64,000 nucleotides of DNA. Origin: Lacisediminihabitans profunda. GTDB lineage: Bacteria > Actinomycetota > Actinomycetes > Actinomycetales > Microbacteriaceae. Shown one piece after another: positions 28,208-36,747 of this stretch. The notes under the pieces were generated by a model. It did no database searches. It was not told where the DNA came from and saw only the letters and a program-made list of their open reading frames with translations. Location: the NCBI RefSeq assembly GCF_008040105.1, contig NZ_VRMG01000004.1, positions 310,001 through 374,000 on the forward strand, given 5' to 3'. Position 1 is the stretch's first letter; every line of letters starts with the position of its first letter. A program made the translations under genes and the position numbers.

Positions 28208-29134
28208 ATGGAACAAGCCGCCGCCGAGCCCCTCGTCCACATTCGGGATTTCCGCATGGACTTCGGCAGCACGACGGTCGTGAAGGACCTGTCGTTCGAT
28301 ATCAATCGCGGAGAGACGTTCGGTTTCCTCGGCTCGAACGGATCCGGCAAGACCACGACCATCCGCGCGCTGCTCGGCATCTACCAGCCCACAGGGGGCA
28401 TCCTGCACATCAATGGCCAGCCGTTCTCCCCCGAGAACGGCGATCGGCTCGGCTACCTGCCCGAGGAACGGGGACTCTACAAGAAGGAGTCCGTGATCGA
28501 CGTGATGACCTACTTCGGCCGTCTCAAGGGCCTGAGCAAGCACGACGCCGCGGCCTGGTCGCACCGCTACCTCGAACGGGTCGCCCTGCCGGACAAGGCG
28601 AAGCTCAGGCTCGACAAACTCTCCGGCGGAGAGCAGCAGAAGGTGCAGCTCGGGGTGACGATCATGAACGACCCGGAGCTCCTCATCCTCGACGAACCGA
28701 CCAAGGGCTTCGATCCGGTCAACCGCCGGCTGCTCATGGACATCATCGACGACCAGAAGAAGGCGGGCGCCACCGTGCTCATGGTCACCCACCAGATGGA
28801 AGAGGTGGAGCGACTGTGCGACCGGGTGATCCTGCTCAAGGACGGGCGGGCCGAGGCGTATGGCACCATTCCCGATGTGCAGGATCAGTATGGGGGAACC
28901 ATGATCCGGCTCACCTACTCCGGCGAGATCCCGGATTCACCGCACTACGAGGCGAGCCTGCGGGACCGCAACTACGCCGAGCTCACCGTGATCGGCAAGG
29001 TGGATGAGGCCATCATCCTGCGCGAGTTGGTCGACGCCGGTGTGCTCGTGCGCAGCTTCACGACCACCCGGCTGAGCCTCGACGACATCTTCGTCAAGGT
29101 GTACGGCGACGAGAACGAACTGGTGGGGGCCTAG
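28208..29134 (+). CDS. ABC transporter ATP-binding protein
   Basis: Cytoplasmic ATPase of a two-gene exporter. Of 308 residues, Walker A GSNGSGKT is at 42-49, the signature LSGGEQQ at 138-144, Walker B LLILDEP at 158-164, and the H-loop is in MVTHQMEEVE. The C-terminal 80 residues match the DUF4162 extension found in ATPases of the NatA/YhaQ type, often paired with NatB-like permeases. The permease gene begins 2 bp after the stop. The substrate is not evident; sodium or peptide/antibiotic export are known roles of relatives. Confidence 0.94.
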   Translation: MEQAAAEPLVHIRDFRMDFGSTTVVKDLSFDINRGETFGFLGSNGSGKTTTIRALLGIYQPTGGILHINGQPFSPENGDRLGYLPEERGLYKKESVIDVMTYFGRLKGLSKHDAAAWSHRYLERVALPDKAKLRLDKLSGGEQQKVQLGVTIMNDPELLILDEPTKGFDPVNRRLLMDIIDDQKKAGATVLMVTHQMEEVERLCDRVILLKDGRAEAYGTIPDVQDQYGGTMIRLTYSGEIPDSPHYEASLRDRNYAELTVIGKVDEAIILRELVDAGVLVRSFTTTRLSLDDIFVKVYGDENELVGA

Positions 29135-29136
29135 TC

Positions 29137-30354
29137 ATGGCACGGCACAATCTCGGCACTGTCGTCTCTTTCGAGGTGACACGCAACCTCACCAAGCGCC
29201 GATTCTGGATCTCGACGCTCATCGTCCCCGTGATCTTCGGAATCGTGATCGCCCTCGTCGTGCTGTCGAACACGGCGACCGACAAGAGCGTGAACTCGCA
29301 GAAGAACGCCAAGCTCACCTTCAGCTACAGTGACGCCTCCGGCTACATCGACCCGGCGCTCGTCGCCTCGTTCGGCGGAACTCTCGCAGCGGATCCGAAG
29401 GCAGCCATCGCCGCCGTCAAGTCCGGCGCGCTCGACGCCTATTTCGCCTATCCGGCGGACCCCACCACGCAGACGACCAGGGTCTACGGCGTCGACGAGG
29501 GGATCTTCCAGAACGGCAAGTACTCCTCCGTGGCCACCGCGCTCCTCGTGGCGAGCGCCGAGGCGAAGATCGGCGACGCGAAGCTGTCGACCCTCGCCCA
29601 GGGCGCCGCGCCCGTCGTGTCGACCACCTACAAGGACGGCGTGGAGGCGGGCGGCATCGGCGGCGTCATCCCTCCCCTGCTCTTCCTGGCGATCTTCTAC
29701 ATCGTCATCCTGCTGCTGGGCAACCAGATGCTCACGTCGACCCTCGAGGAGAAGGAAGACAGGGTGAGCGAGATGATCCTCACCACCCTCAACCCGACCA
29801 CCCTCGTGGTGGGCAAGGTGGTCTCCCTCTTCATCGTCGGTATCGTGCAGATGATCGTGTTCACCCTGCCGATCATCATCGGTTACGTCTTCTTTCGCAC
29901 CGCCCTGAACCTGCCGGAGTTCGACCTCTCCTCCCTCGACATCAACCCGTGGCAGATGGTCGTCGGCGCGTTGCTGCTCGCCGGCGGCTTCACCCTCTTC
30001 ACGGGCACCCTTGTCGCGGTCGGCGCCATCATGCCCACGGCGAAGGAGGCAGGGCAGGTCTTCGGCATCATGATGGCCCTCATCTTCGTGCCGTTTTACG
30101 CGGTTTCGCTGGTGGTCTCCGACCCGCACGCCTTCATCGTGCAGTTGTTCACGTACTTTCCCTACAGTGCGCCCGTGACCGCGATGCTGCGGAACGGATT
30201 CGGCTCGCTGAGCCCTCTCGAGGCGACCATCGTGATCGTTGAGCAGTTCGCCCTCGGCATCATCGTGCTTCGCCTCGCCGTGCGCCTCTTCCGCTACGGA
30301 TCAATCGAGTACTCCAAGAAGGTCTCGCTCAAGACCGCGTTCGCCCGGTCGTAG
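29137..30354 (+). CDS. ABC-2 type (NatB/YhaP-like) permease
   Basis: Membrane partner of the preceding ATPase, 405 residues. An N-terminal helix at about 24-46 (ISTLIVPVIFGIVIALVVL) is followed by an extracytoplasmic domain of roughly 130 residues and then five to six helices, including LLFLAIFYIVILLLGNQM and the family block STLEEKEDRVSEMILTTLNP at the membrane entry. This layout is typical of ABC-2 permeases of the NatB group. Confidence 0.92.
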   Translation: MARHNLGTVVSFEVTRNLTKRRFWISTLIVPVIFGIVIALVVLSNTATDKSVNSQKNAKLTFSYSDASGYIDPALVASFGGTLAADPKAAIAAVKSGALDAYFAYPADPTTQTTRVYGVDEGIFQNGKYSSVATALLVASAEAKIGDAKLSTLAQGAAPVVSTTYKDGVEAGGIGGVIPPLLFLAIFYIVILLLGNQMLTSTLEEKEDRVSEMILTTLNPTTLVVGKVVSLFIVGIVQMIVFTLPIIIGYVFFRTALNLPEFDLSSLDINPWQMVVGALLLAGGFTLFTGTLVAVGAIMPTAKEAGQVFGIMMALIFVPFYAVSLVVSDPHAFIVQLFTYFPYSAPVTAMLRNGFGSLSPLEATIVIVEQFALGIIVLRLAVRLFRYGSIEYSKKVSLKTAFARS

Positions 30355-30364
30355 GCTCGACACC

Positions 30365-31315
30365 ATGGCAATCATCGTGCAGTATTCCCGATTCGGCGGG
30401 CCCGAGGTGCTCGAGGTGGTCGAGGTTCCGACCCCGACGGCGCCCGTCGACGGCGTCGTCGTGGAGGTCCGGGCGGCCGGGGTGAACCCGATCGACTCGA
30501 AGCTGCGCTCCGGACTTCGGTCGAGCGCTCCCCTGACCGGGCCGAGGCGGGTCGGGTCGGATGCCGCGGGGGTCATCGTCGAGACCGGCGCGCTGGTCGA
30601 CGGCTGGTCGGTGGGAGACGAGGTGATCGTTCGCGGTGCGGATGGCGCATACGCCAGCCACCTGGTCGCGTACCCGCGCCAGCTCGTCGCCAAGCCGAAG
30701 TCCCTGTCCTGGGAGCAGGCGGCCGCGATCGGCGTTCCGGCCGGTACCGCGTTCCAGGTCCTCACCTCGCTCGGCGTCACCCGCGGCGACACCCTCCTCG
30801 TCCACGGCGGCTCCGGCGCCGTCGGGCAGGCCGCCGTGCAGTTCGCGCACGCCTGGGGCGCCACCGTCGTCGCCACCGCCAGCGAAGCCAACCACGCCAG
30901 GCTCGCCGAGCTCGGCGCGATCCCGGTCGCGTACGGGCCGGGGCTCACCGATCGGGTGCGGGCCGTCGCGCCGCAGGGCATCGACGTCGCCCTGGACGCA
31001 GCGGGCACCCCCGAGGCGATCGAGACTTCCCTCGCGCTCGTCGCCGACCACAACCGGATCGGCACGATCGTGCTCGGGGCGAAGGCCGCCGAACTCGGTA
31101 TCCGGGCCTGGTCCGGCGGAAGCCCGGTGCCGCTGACCGCTCAGGAACAGGCGCTGCGCCGCGAGGCCATCGACGCCGTGGCCGAACTCGTTCGCCGAGG
31201 CGAATTCCAGATCGAGATCTCCCGTCGGCTGCCGCTCAGCGCGGCGGCAGAGGCGCAGCGCGAGAGCGAGACCGGTCACGTGCGTGGCAAGATCGTGCTC
31301 CTGCCCGGGGTCTAG
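30365..31315 (+). CDS. Zinc-independent MDR oxidoreductase (quinone reductase-like)
   Basis: NADP(H)-dependent oxidoreductase of the medium-chain reductase superfamily, 316 residues from the ATG at 30365. The N-terminal substrate domain has VVEVRAAGVNPIDSKLRSG; the nucleotide-binding motif is LLVHGGSGAVGQAAVQFA at about 150-167. The catalytic zinc cysteine and histidine are absent, as in quinone reductases (QOR). The stop codon overlaps that of the convergent gene at 31312 within a CTAG tetramer. The substrate is unknown. Confidence 0.9.
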   Translation: MAIIVQYSRFGGPEVLEVVEVPTPTAPVDGVVVEVRAAGVNPIDSKLRSGLRSSAPLTGPRRVGSDAAGVIVETGALVDGWSVGDEVIVRGADGAYASHLVAYPRQLVAKPKSLSWEQAAAIGVPAGTAFQVLTSLGVTRGDTLLVHGGSGAVGQAAVQFAHAWGATVVATASEANHARLAELGAIPVAYGPGLTDRVRAVAPQGIDVALDAAGTPEAIETSLALVADHNRIGTIVLGAKAAELGIRAWSGGSPVPLTAQEQALRREAIDAVAELVRRGEFQIEISRRLPLSAAAEAQRESETGHVRGKIVLLPGV

Positions 31316-31641
31316 TCGCGTTCAACGTGCTGCGGCACCGAGTGCGTCGGCGGGGCGGACCTCTCCCCTTCGTGACCCCGTCTGGACGCCACGTGGTGCT
31401 GCTCCGTGGAGGCCGCGAGGAAGGTCGCCCAGACGGCCGCCACGGCATCCTCCTGCCGCAGGAAATAGCCGATCAGATGCCGCCGCTCGGAGGCCCTGTC
31501 CCAGGTCACGGCGCGAAACCAGACGTCGGGCCGCAGCCCGAATTCGAGACGGCGCACCACACCGATGGGCGCAACCTGCGCCGGATACCGCACGATCCAC
31601 TCGACCGGCACGGCCATGCGCACCGGGTGCCACTCGGCCAC
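31312..31641 (-). CDS. Hypothetical small protein
   Basis: A 109-residue protein starting at a GTG preceded by AAGGAGCAAG. Its core, RRLEFGLRPDVWFRAVTWD and ERRHLIGYFLRQEDAVAAVW, looks like a compact alpha/beta fold; the C-terminal 30 residues are hydrophilic and probably disordered. I do not recognise a named family. Support comes from the ribosome-binding site, the compact non-repetitive composition and the fit between its two neighbours. Confidence 0.55.
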   Translation of the reverse strand: MAEWHPVRMAVPVEWIVRYPAQVAPIGVVRRLEFGLRPDVWFRAVTWDRASERRHLIGYFLRQEDAVAAVWATFLAASTEQHHVASRRGHEGERSAPPTHSVPQHVERD

Positions 31642-31687
31642 CTTGCTCCTTGTCGTTCGGAGCAGCCGGGCCCTGCAGAATTTCAGG

Positions 31688-31984
31688 TTACTTGACGGCG
31701 ATGACCTCGACGAGCCTGATGTCGGGATCCTTCGCGAGCAGCTCCGCTCCGTGCTCGCCGAGCGCGGCGGGAATCGCCCCGCCCAGGTGGGCCTGCCGCC
31801 CCTCCTCCGTCTCGAACGTGTCGAAGATCCCGAAGGTGTTCTCGTTCACGCGGAAGCCGTACCACGTCTTCGTTTCCGGCTCATTCATCACGATCTCGCG
31901 GGCGCCACTCACGAACTCCCACACGTCCTGCTCCTTGCCGGGCTTCGCCTCGACGAGCGCCAGCACTCCGAATTTCAATGCCAT
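31688..31984 (-). CDS. Antibiotic biosynthesis monooxygenase (ABM) domain protein
   Basis: A 98-residue protein of the dimeric alpha/beta-barrel ABM family: FGVLALVEAKPGKEQDVWEF, TKTWYGFRVNENTFGIFDTF and GRQAHLGGAIPAAL are typical. Members include YgiN-type quinol monooxygenases and many uncharacterised proteins. The ATG at 31984 follows GAGGAGACCGAA. It lies 46 bp upstream of the 31312-31641 gene on the same strand. The substrate is unknown. Confidence 0.85.
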   Translation of the reverse strand: MALKFGVLALVEAKPGKEQDVWEFVSGAREIVMNEPETKTWYGFRVNENTFGIFDTFETEEGRQAHLGGAIPAALGEHGAELLAKDPDIRLVEVIAVK

Positions 31985-32166
31985 TTCGGTCTCCTCAGTG
32001 ATAGCGGCGCGGTGGCCCCAGAATCTGCCGGACACCGGTCGTGAGTCGAGTCTAGGAACGCGCCGCCGGCACGCGTCGGGCACAAAGGCCCTGTCTGGTC
32101 CCCGCGGCACGAATACTGTGTGTGCCACGCGACGACTCTCGCGACCGCAGGCAGGGAGATCAACCG

Positions 32167-33135
32167 ATGGCCACCCTCACCGACCGCTATGTTTGGGCCG
32201 TCGTCCGCACCGTTCCGAGCGCCAGGCGCGCCGACGTCGAGGCCCGGGTCCGGGCATCCGTCCACGACGCGATCACGGCCAAGCTCGCGGGGGGCAGCGC
32301 TGTTGAGGCGGCCGAACTCGACGCGATCACGGAGTTGGGCGACCCGGACAGGCGCGCCGCCGAGTACGTCGGGAGGCCGTCTTATCTCATCGGCCCCGCC
32401 TACTTCTTCGACTATCGGAGGGTGCTGATCGTCGTCGTCTCGGTCGCCGCACCCGCCATGTTCGTCGCCCTGATGCTTGCCCAGCTGATCGTCCGGAGCA
32501 ACCCTCTCGATGCCCTGGGCACCGCCCTGAGCGCGGCGTTCTCCGTTGCGGTGCAGGCGGCATTCTGGACCACGCTCGCCTTCGCGGTGATCGAACGCAC
32601 CGCACCGGAGCGGCGCGACCGGGCCACGCTCTGGAAGCCCGCCCTGCTGCCGAAGGTGCCGACCGCGGAGAAGATCGGGATCGGCTCGACGATCGCCGGC
32701 GTTCTCGGCTACCTGCTGTTCATCGGCCTGATCGTCTGGCAGGGCAACATCTGGGTGGTGCGCACGGCAGGCGGCGAGAGGACCGCCGTGCTCGACCCGG
32801 CGCTGTGGACCTTCTGGCTGCCCTGGTTCATCAGTGTCGCCGTACTCGAGATCGTCTTCGTCGCGGTCTCCTATGCGGTCGGGCACTGGACCTGGTCGCT
32901 GGCCTGGGCCAACGTCGCGCTCAATCTGGTGTTCGCCGTGCCGGCCGTCTGGCTTCTCGCGACCGACCAGGTCTTCAACCGCGCATTCCTGGACATGATG
33001 GCGATGCCCACTGACGTTGTGCGGATCGTCTCGGCGGTCTTCGAATTCGTGGTGGTGCTCGTCGCCGTGCTCGACGTCGTCGACGGGTTCCGCCGGGCCT
33101 GGCGCAGTCAGCGCGCCGTGCACGCCGAGGCGTAG
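32167..33135 (+). CDS. Membrane protein with HAAS-type N-terminal signalling domain
   Basis: A 322-residue protein. The first 80 residues (RYVWAVVRTVPSARRADVEA, then ITELGDPDRRAAEYVGRPSYLIGP) resemble the helical HAAS/DUF1700 domain that often precedes membrane segments. Seven or so helices follow, ending with FEFVVVLVAVLDVVDGFRRAW. In relatives, the HAAS domain is paired with PadR-type regulators, but none is adjacent here. The ATG at 32167 follows AGGGAGATCAACCG. Confidence 0.75.
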   Translation: MATLTDRYVWAVVRTVPSARRADVEARVRASVHDAITAKLAGGSAVEAAELDAITELGDPDRRAAEYVGRPSYLIGPAYFFDYRRVLIVVVSVAAPAMFVALMLAQLIVRSNPLDALGTALSAAFSVAVQAAFWTTLAFAVIERTAPERRDRATLWKPALLPKVPTAEKIGIGSTIAGVLGYLLFIGLIVWQGNIWVVRTAGGERTAVLDPALWTFWLPWFISVAVLEIVFVAVSYAVGHWTWSLAWANVALNLVFAVPAVWLLATDQVFNRAFLDMMAMPTDVVRIVSAVFEFVVVLVAVLDVVDGFRRAWRSQRAVHAEA

Positions 33136-33463
33136 GCACGCCAGGGCTCTCCTCAGCGCCGAGGACTGCGGCGCCGCCAACAGGCATGCTCGTCTAGCCC
33201 TTACCCGAAGGCTTTCAGACGGCGAGTCGGCGGTGCCACAGCTGGTATCGGTTCCCTGCTGCCTCCAGTATGCGCCTGTATTCGTCGAGATACACTCAAC
33301 TACTTGACGGATGCCGCCGTCAGCGGGAGCGTCGACTAACGGGAGCGTCGACCTACATCTGCGACAACGCATTGGCGATGTCGGAGCGCCGCCGATTCGA
33401 ACCGCTATTTGCGATCGCCAGCGAGCTTGGAGAGTCGCGCTGATAGCCACGGGCTTCGCTTCG
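33136..33463. other. Gap without supported genes
   Basis: This 328-bp region between two convergent genes has no supported ORF. It contains a direct duplication of CGGGAGCGTCGAC (positions about 33336-33360), and on the minus strand a GGTTCGAATC sequence that looks like a tRNA T-loop but has no matching stem. Its AT content appears higher than that of the flanking genes. Confidence 0.5.
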
Positions 33464-35491
33464 TTAGGCACCGCATTGACCGACGGAGGTGTTGTTGCAG
33501 AGGGGGAAAAACAGCTGTCCGGCGATGGATATATTGAGGATCTGACCGGGCGTCCCGGCACTCAGACTGACTTGCACCGGCGCGCTGACGGCGTAACCAT
33601 TGGGATCTGAGGAGGCGGTGACATGGCCTGTCGCGACGCCCTGGGCGACCGATGTCAACACGAAGTCGAGGGTGCTCCTGGGCGCGTCCACGATGGAACA
33701 ACTCGAACAGAGCGACAGGTCCACATAATTCATATGACCCGTGCCGGATGCGTCGATCACGAGTGACCCCATGTGTGTCTCCCAAGTCCCAGCGAAAGCC
33801 GCGCCGATGTTCGCCCCGGCCGTCGAAGACGGCGTGGGTGCCGGTGTGCCAGCAGCTGAGGAAACGCTCCCGAAGGCCAGCGCTACCACCGTCTGCGTGA
33901 CATGGACTGTTGGCGACCACGTCTTGGCGTCCCCGCTGCTAAAAAAGGTCGACTCACCGTTCGTGCTGCCGCCGGTTGTCATGTCAACGGCTGCCGCGAG
34001 CCATTTGCCGTTGCCGTAGGCCACGCCGCCAACAGCAGTGTCGGCCGGCACGATCGGGTCGCCGACAGCCCAGGACCGACCGTCCTTGCTCACAGCCACG
34101 ACGACGCGGTCACCGACCGAGTTCGCCTGGCTGTCAGCCCATGTGTCATCAGCGAGTGTCCATTGCCCCGCCCCGTACGCGATCTGTCCTAACGTCCACC
34201 CGCTGATGGTCCCCCCGCTGATGGTCCCCCCGTTTGCCCAATTGATGCCATCGCTACTGGTGTACGTCGTGAGGCCGCTGGTGTTCATCGCGGGGCTGCC
34301 CACGGCAATCCATTGACCGTCCCCATAGGCCACCGACCCCAGAGAGCCGGTGAATACCGAATTGCTGACGCTGGATGAGGCAACCTGATCCCAGTGCACC
34401 CCGTCAGCGCTCCCCCACACAACGGCGGCCGGGATGCCCGGGCTCGATGCCAGTGCGCCCACGGCGGTCCAGCGGCCGTTACCATAGGCGACAGCGGAAA
34501 TGGGGTCGGGCACTGTCGCCGCCAGGTTCCATGCGTGCAGGTCCGTGCTCTCCAGCAGGGTGGAGCCTGAAAGGCTGCCAACCTCGGCGATCCATGTTCC
34601 GTTCCCCCAAGCCAGGACCGGGACGCCATCGCCATGGGACGGTATGACACCTGCGGGGTTCCAGAGGCGGCCGTCGCTACTGGTAACGATCGTGGTCTGC
34701 TGCTCGTTGGCGTTCTCGGCGGCGACCCACAGTCCCGCTCCGGCTTCGGTGGATTGTTCGTACGTTCGACCGGTCCCCACATCCACCAGGGTCAGCGTGG
34801 ATGCCGGCCGCCCGGGCCGAACCGCGGTCACGCCCGCCGGTGCGTAACCAGGCCACACCGTGCCCCGGATGGTGGCCGTGGACAGTGTGATGAGCGTAGG
34901 TGGCGTGAGCGGGTTCCCGCAGTTGCACTTCACCCGCGGCGTGCCGGTCGAATCGACCATCACGGCGGTGCCGGCCTGGAGCACCGACAGCTCAGAGAAG
35001 GCCACACCACCCCGAAAACCATGGTTCTCCACTAGCGTGTCGCTCGTCAACAACACCGGCGTCAGCTTCGTGACATAGGACGCGATGTCTTTGACTGCGA
35101 TGCCCAGAACGCCGGCCCACGCCACGGCCTTCACGTGATGCTGGGCCAGGAAAGCGACCAGTTTCTGAGGGTCACACACGTGCTGGTCGCCGCTGCCGCC
35201 GTACAGCCCAGGAGCGGTCCCCGTGGCTACGAGCATGTGGGCCCTCTGATCGGACGGCAACGTCTTGCGCAACGCGTTGTTTTCGGCGAGCGTATTGGCC
35301 GCAACATTCACCGCGGGACCGGTTGCGACCGAATCCGTGAATGGGTTGGGACCCGGGGATGACGCCGGCACCAACGTCACCGGGGCCACGGCCTGCGACC
35401 CGACAACCACGATCACCGCCGCCGAAACCGCGATGACCGCGACACAGACCGTGATTACAACAGCCCAGCGACTCGACATCCAGCGTCTCAT
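33464..35491 (-). CDS. Membrane-anchored protein with DUF6777-like domain and six propeller-type repeats
   Basis: A 675-residue envelope protein. It begins with an N-terminal membrane segment (WAVVITVCVAVIAVSAAVIV). A DUF6777-like domain follows (SDQRAHMLVATGTAPGLYGG, CDPQKLVAFLAQHHVKAVAW), with later cysteines in KCNCGNP. Six repeats of about 45-50 residues have the pattern S-DG-x-W then YGNG-x-W-x-A-x-G, suggesting a beta-propeller. The C-terminal domain of about 110 residues (GTWETHMGSLVIDASGTGHM) contains two cysteine pairs. The start at 35491 is chosen because it overlaps a leader ORF stop within ATGA. Ligand and role are unknown. Confidence 0.8.
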   Translation of the reverse strand: MRRWMSSRWAVVITVCVAVIAVSAAVIVVVGSQAVAPVTLVPASSPGPNPFTDSVATGPAVNVAANTLAENNALRKTLPSDQRAHMLVATGTAPGLYGGSGDQHVCDPQKLVAFLAQHHVKAVAWAGVLGIAVKDIASYVTKLTPVLLTSDTLVENHGFRGGVAFSELSVLQAGTAVMVDSTGTPRVKCNCGNPLTPPTLITLSTATIRGTVWPGYAPAGVTAVRPGRPASTLTLVDVGTGRTYEQSTEAGAGLWVAAENANEQQTTIVTSSDGRLWNPAGVIPSHGDGVPVLAWGNGTWIAEVGSLSGSTLLESTDLHAWNLAATVPDPISAVAYGNGRWTAVGALASSPGIPAAVVWGSADGVHWDQVASSSVSNSVFTGSLGSVAYGDGQWIAVGSPAMNTSGLTTYTSSDGINWANGGTISGGTISGWTLGQIAYGAGQWTLADDTWADSQANSVGDRVVVAVSKDGRSWAVGDPIVPADTAVGGVAYGNGKWLAAAVDMTTGGSTNGESTFFSSGDAKTWSPTVHVTQTVVALAFGSVSSAAGTPAPTPSSTAGANIGAAFAGTWETHMGSLVIDASGTGHMNYVDLSLCSSCSIVDAPRSTLDFVLTSVAQGVATGHVTASSDPNGYAVSAPVQVSLSAGTPGQILNISIAGQLFFPLCNNTSVGQCGA

Positions 35492-35598
35492 AGTGAACAC
35501 CGTGACCGACTGGAGGTCGGACCGCCGGACGACCAGGCGGTGGCGGGCAACAACACTCCCCCCGCGGCGGCGATTACGACGAACCGTGGAGCACTCAT
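35488..35598 (-). CDS. 36-residue leader ORF coupled to the propeller protein gene
   Basis: A short ORF preceded by GAGGTGGGTC. The product, beginning MSAPRFVVIAAAGGVLLPAT, looks like a short hydrophobic or signal-like peptide with a Ser/Arg-rich tail. Its TGA overlaps the next ATG by four bases (ATGA), the classic sign of translational coupling. I infer that it mainly helps initiation of the downstream gene; a functional peptide is possible. The rest of the 35599-35916 interval shows no supported gene. Confidence 0.5.
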   Translation of the reverse strand: MSAPRFVVIAAAGGVLLPATAWSSGGPTSSRSRCSL

Positions 35599-35916
35599 GA
35601 CCCACCTCGGCTATCTTCGGGTGACGCGACATCGAGCAGGTGGGGCCGAGTGTAGACCTCCCCCAGACGCGGGCGAAAGAGGCAAAGCCGACCGTGGCCA
35701 TCGTGGCGGTTGACGGTCGGAAATTCGTCAGTTCCAGACGGGCGCGGATGTCATTTTCAACCCGCTATCGGTGCTGGCGGGTGCCATCAGCGTTTTAGTT
35801 GCATGGACCGGCGTCGCGGTACGCGCTGCCGTCTACGCGGTTGTCGTGAACCGTATCGGACGTGACGGCCACAATTCGATATTGCGTAGTTATTACGTAG
35901 AGCCCTCGGACCTAGA

Positions 35917-35949
35917 AAACCCCCGGAATCTCAATGATTCCGGGGGTTT
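35917..35949 (-). terminator. Terminator of the tRNA operon
   Basis: Arms 35917-35930 and 35936-35949 form a perfect 14-bp stem (AAACCCCCGGAATC and its complement) with a 5-base loop. On the minus strand it is followed by TTTTCTAGG, and it lies 7 bp beyond tRNA-Val(GAC), so it should end the Gly-Cys-Val tRNA transcript. The T-rich stretch on the other side would also allow it to work in the plus direction. Confidence 0.85.
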
Positions 35950-35955
35950 CTTTTG

Positions 35956-36027
35956 TGAGCGATACTGGGATCGAACCAGCGACCTCTTCCGTGTCAGGGA
36001 AGCGCGCTACCGCTGCGCCAATCGCTC
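35956..36027 (-). tRNA. tRNA-Val (GAC)
   Basis: Folds into a standard cloverleaf: acceptor GAGCGAT pairs with ATCGCTC, the anticodon arm is CTTCC-CTGACAC-GGAAG with anticodon GAC, and the T-loop is GGTTCGATCCC. CCA is not encoded. It is the third gene of the minus-strand tRNA run and is followed by a strong terminator. Confidence 0.95.
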
Positions 36028-36066
36028 AAGCTTCTTTTCTATTCTATCTCGTGCGGTCTATCTCCG

Positions 36067-36137
36067 AGGTGGCGACGGGATTTGAACCCGTGTGGACGGC
36101 TTTGCAGGCCGCTGCCTCGCCTCTCGGCCACGCCACC
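36067..36137 (-). tRNA. tRNA-Cys (GCA)
   Basis: Acceptor GGTGGCG pairs with CGCCACC; the anticodon arm GCGGC-CTGCAAA-GCCGT carries GCA; the T-loop segment is GGTTCAAATCC. The length of 71 bases fits tRNA-Cys. It sits between tRNA-Gly and tRNA-Val(GAC) on the minus strand. Confidence 0.95.
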
Positions 36138-36190
36138 ATGTGTGGTTCCCCATACTGCCCTAATATTCAGCCACCATGGAACTTCACTCG

Positions 36191-36262
36191 AGCGGATGAC
36201 GAGATTCGAACTCGCGACCCTCACCTTGGCAAGGTGATGCGCTACCACTGCGCCACATCCGC
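36191..36262 (-). tRNA. tRNA-Gly (GCC)
   Basis: Acceptor GCGGATG pairs with CATCCGC; the anticodon arm TCACC-TTGCCAA-GGTGA carries GCC; the T-loop segment is GTTCGAATC. It is the first gene of the minus-strand tRNA operon and lies 29 bp from a promoter-like sequence. Confidence 0.95.
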
Positions 36263-36291
36263 ACTTGCACGCATTCCTGCGTGCTTGGAAG

Positions 36292-36321
36292 ACTCTATCT
36301 GATGCTGCGGGAGAGAGCCAA
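36292..36321 (-). promoter_or_regulatory. Candidate promoter of the tRNA Gly-Cys-Val operon
   Basis: On the minus strand TTGGCT (36316-36321) and TAGAGT (36292-36297) are separated by 18 bp, close to the housekeeping sigma consensus. The predicted transcript would start near 36285, at a small palindrome (36267-36284) just before tRNA-Gly. Confidence 0.45.
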
Positions 36322-36429
36322 TCCAGATTGGTGCGTGTCGCCCAACCGAGGTCATTTCGGCCACATTCCGGGGTTGCCGGCGGTCGTGTTTCTGAACAGG
36401 GCCGCGGATATGGCAGGATTGTCCACGGC

Positions 36430-36502
36430 GGGCGATTGGCGCAGTTGGTAGCGCGCTTCCTTCACACGGAAGAGGTCATCGGTTCGAGTCCGGTATCGCC
36501 CA
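36430..36502 (+). tRNA. tRNA-Val (CAC)
   Basis: Acceptor GGGCGAT pairs with ATCGCCC; the anticodon arm CTTCC-TTCACAC-GGAAG carries CAC; the T-loop is GGTTCGAGTCC. It is transcribed away from the three-gene operon and has its own promoter region in the 36322-36429 interval, where no clear consensus could be fixed. Confidence 0.95.
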
Positions 36503-36538
36503 CATCACAGCCCGCGCAGTGCGGCCACCATCGCTTGC

Positions 36539-36727
36539 TCAGGCCGGCTCGACCTCCGGGCCGCCGAACTGGGTGAACACGACGGGCGAGTAGATGCCCG
36601 GCAGACCGTTCGCGGCGAGCAACTCTTCGTGCATGGACACCGGTTCGGCCTCGAAGAGCGGCCAGGGCGGATGCCGGTGGCCGTCACGAGCGTCCGGCGG
36701 CAGCGCCGTACAAGGAGCCGCCAACAT
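36539..36727 (-). pseudogene. C-terminal remnant resembling DUF2071 (YqjF-like)
   Basis: A 62-codon reading frame whose second half, HPPWPLFEAEPVSMHEELLA then ANGLPG and YSPVVFTQFGG, resembles the C-terminal end of DUF2071/YqjF proteins, which typically end with a PWPL block, a helix ending in AAGLP and a short strand. The N-terminal two-thirds is missing; instead the Amt-like gene ends 20 bp upstream. I infer a decayed gene beside tRNA-Val(CAC). A genuine short protein cannot be excluded. Confidence 0.4.
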
Positions 36728-36747
36728 GCGCCCAGGACCCGCCCAGA

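Noticed and set aside
33390-33406. tRNA fragment or attachment site (GGTTCGAATC on the minus strand)
   Set aside because: The T-loop-like sequence has no complementary stem and no match to the tRNA ends at 36 kb beyond the universal loop.
33311-33610. Plus-strand ORF overlapping the 3' end of the propeller gene
   Set aside because: It has no ribosome-binding site, overlaps a well-supported gene on the other strand and has no recognisable domain.
36430-36502. tRNA-Val(CAC) as an integration site
   Set aside because: No integrase gene or second copy of the tRNA 3' end was found in the window, so integration cannot be supported.
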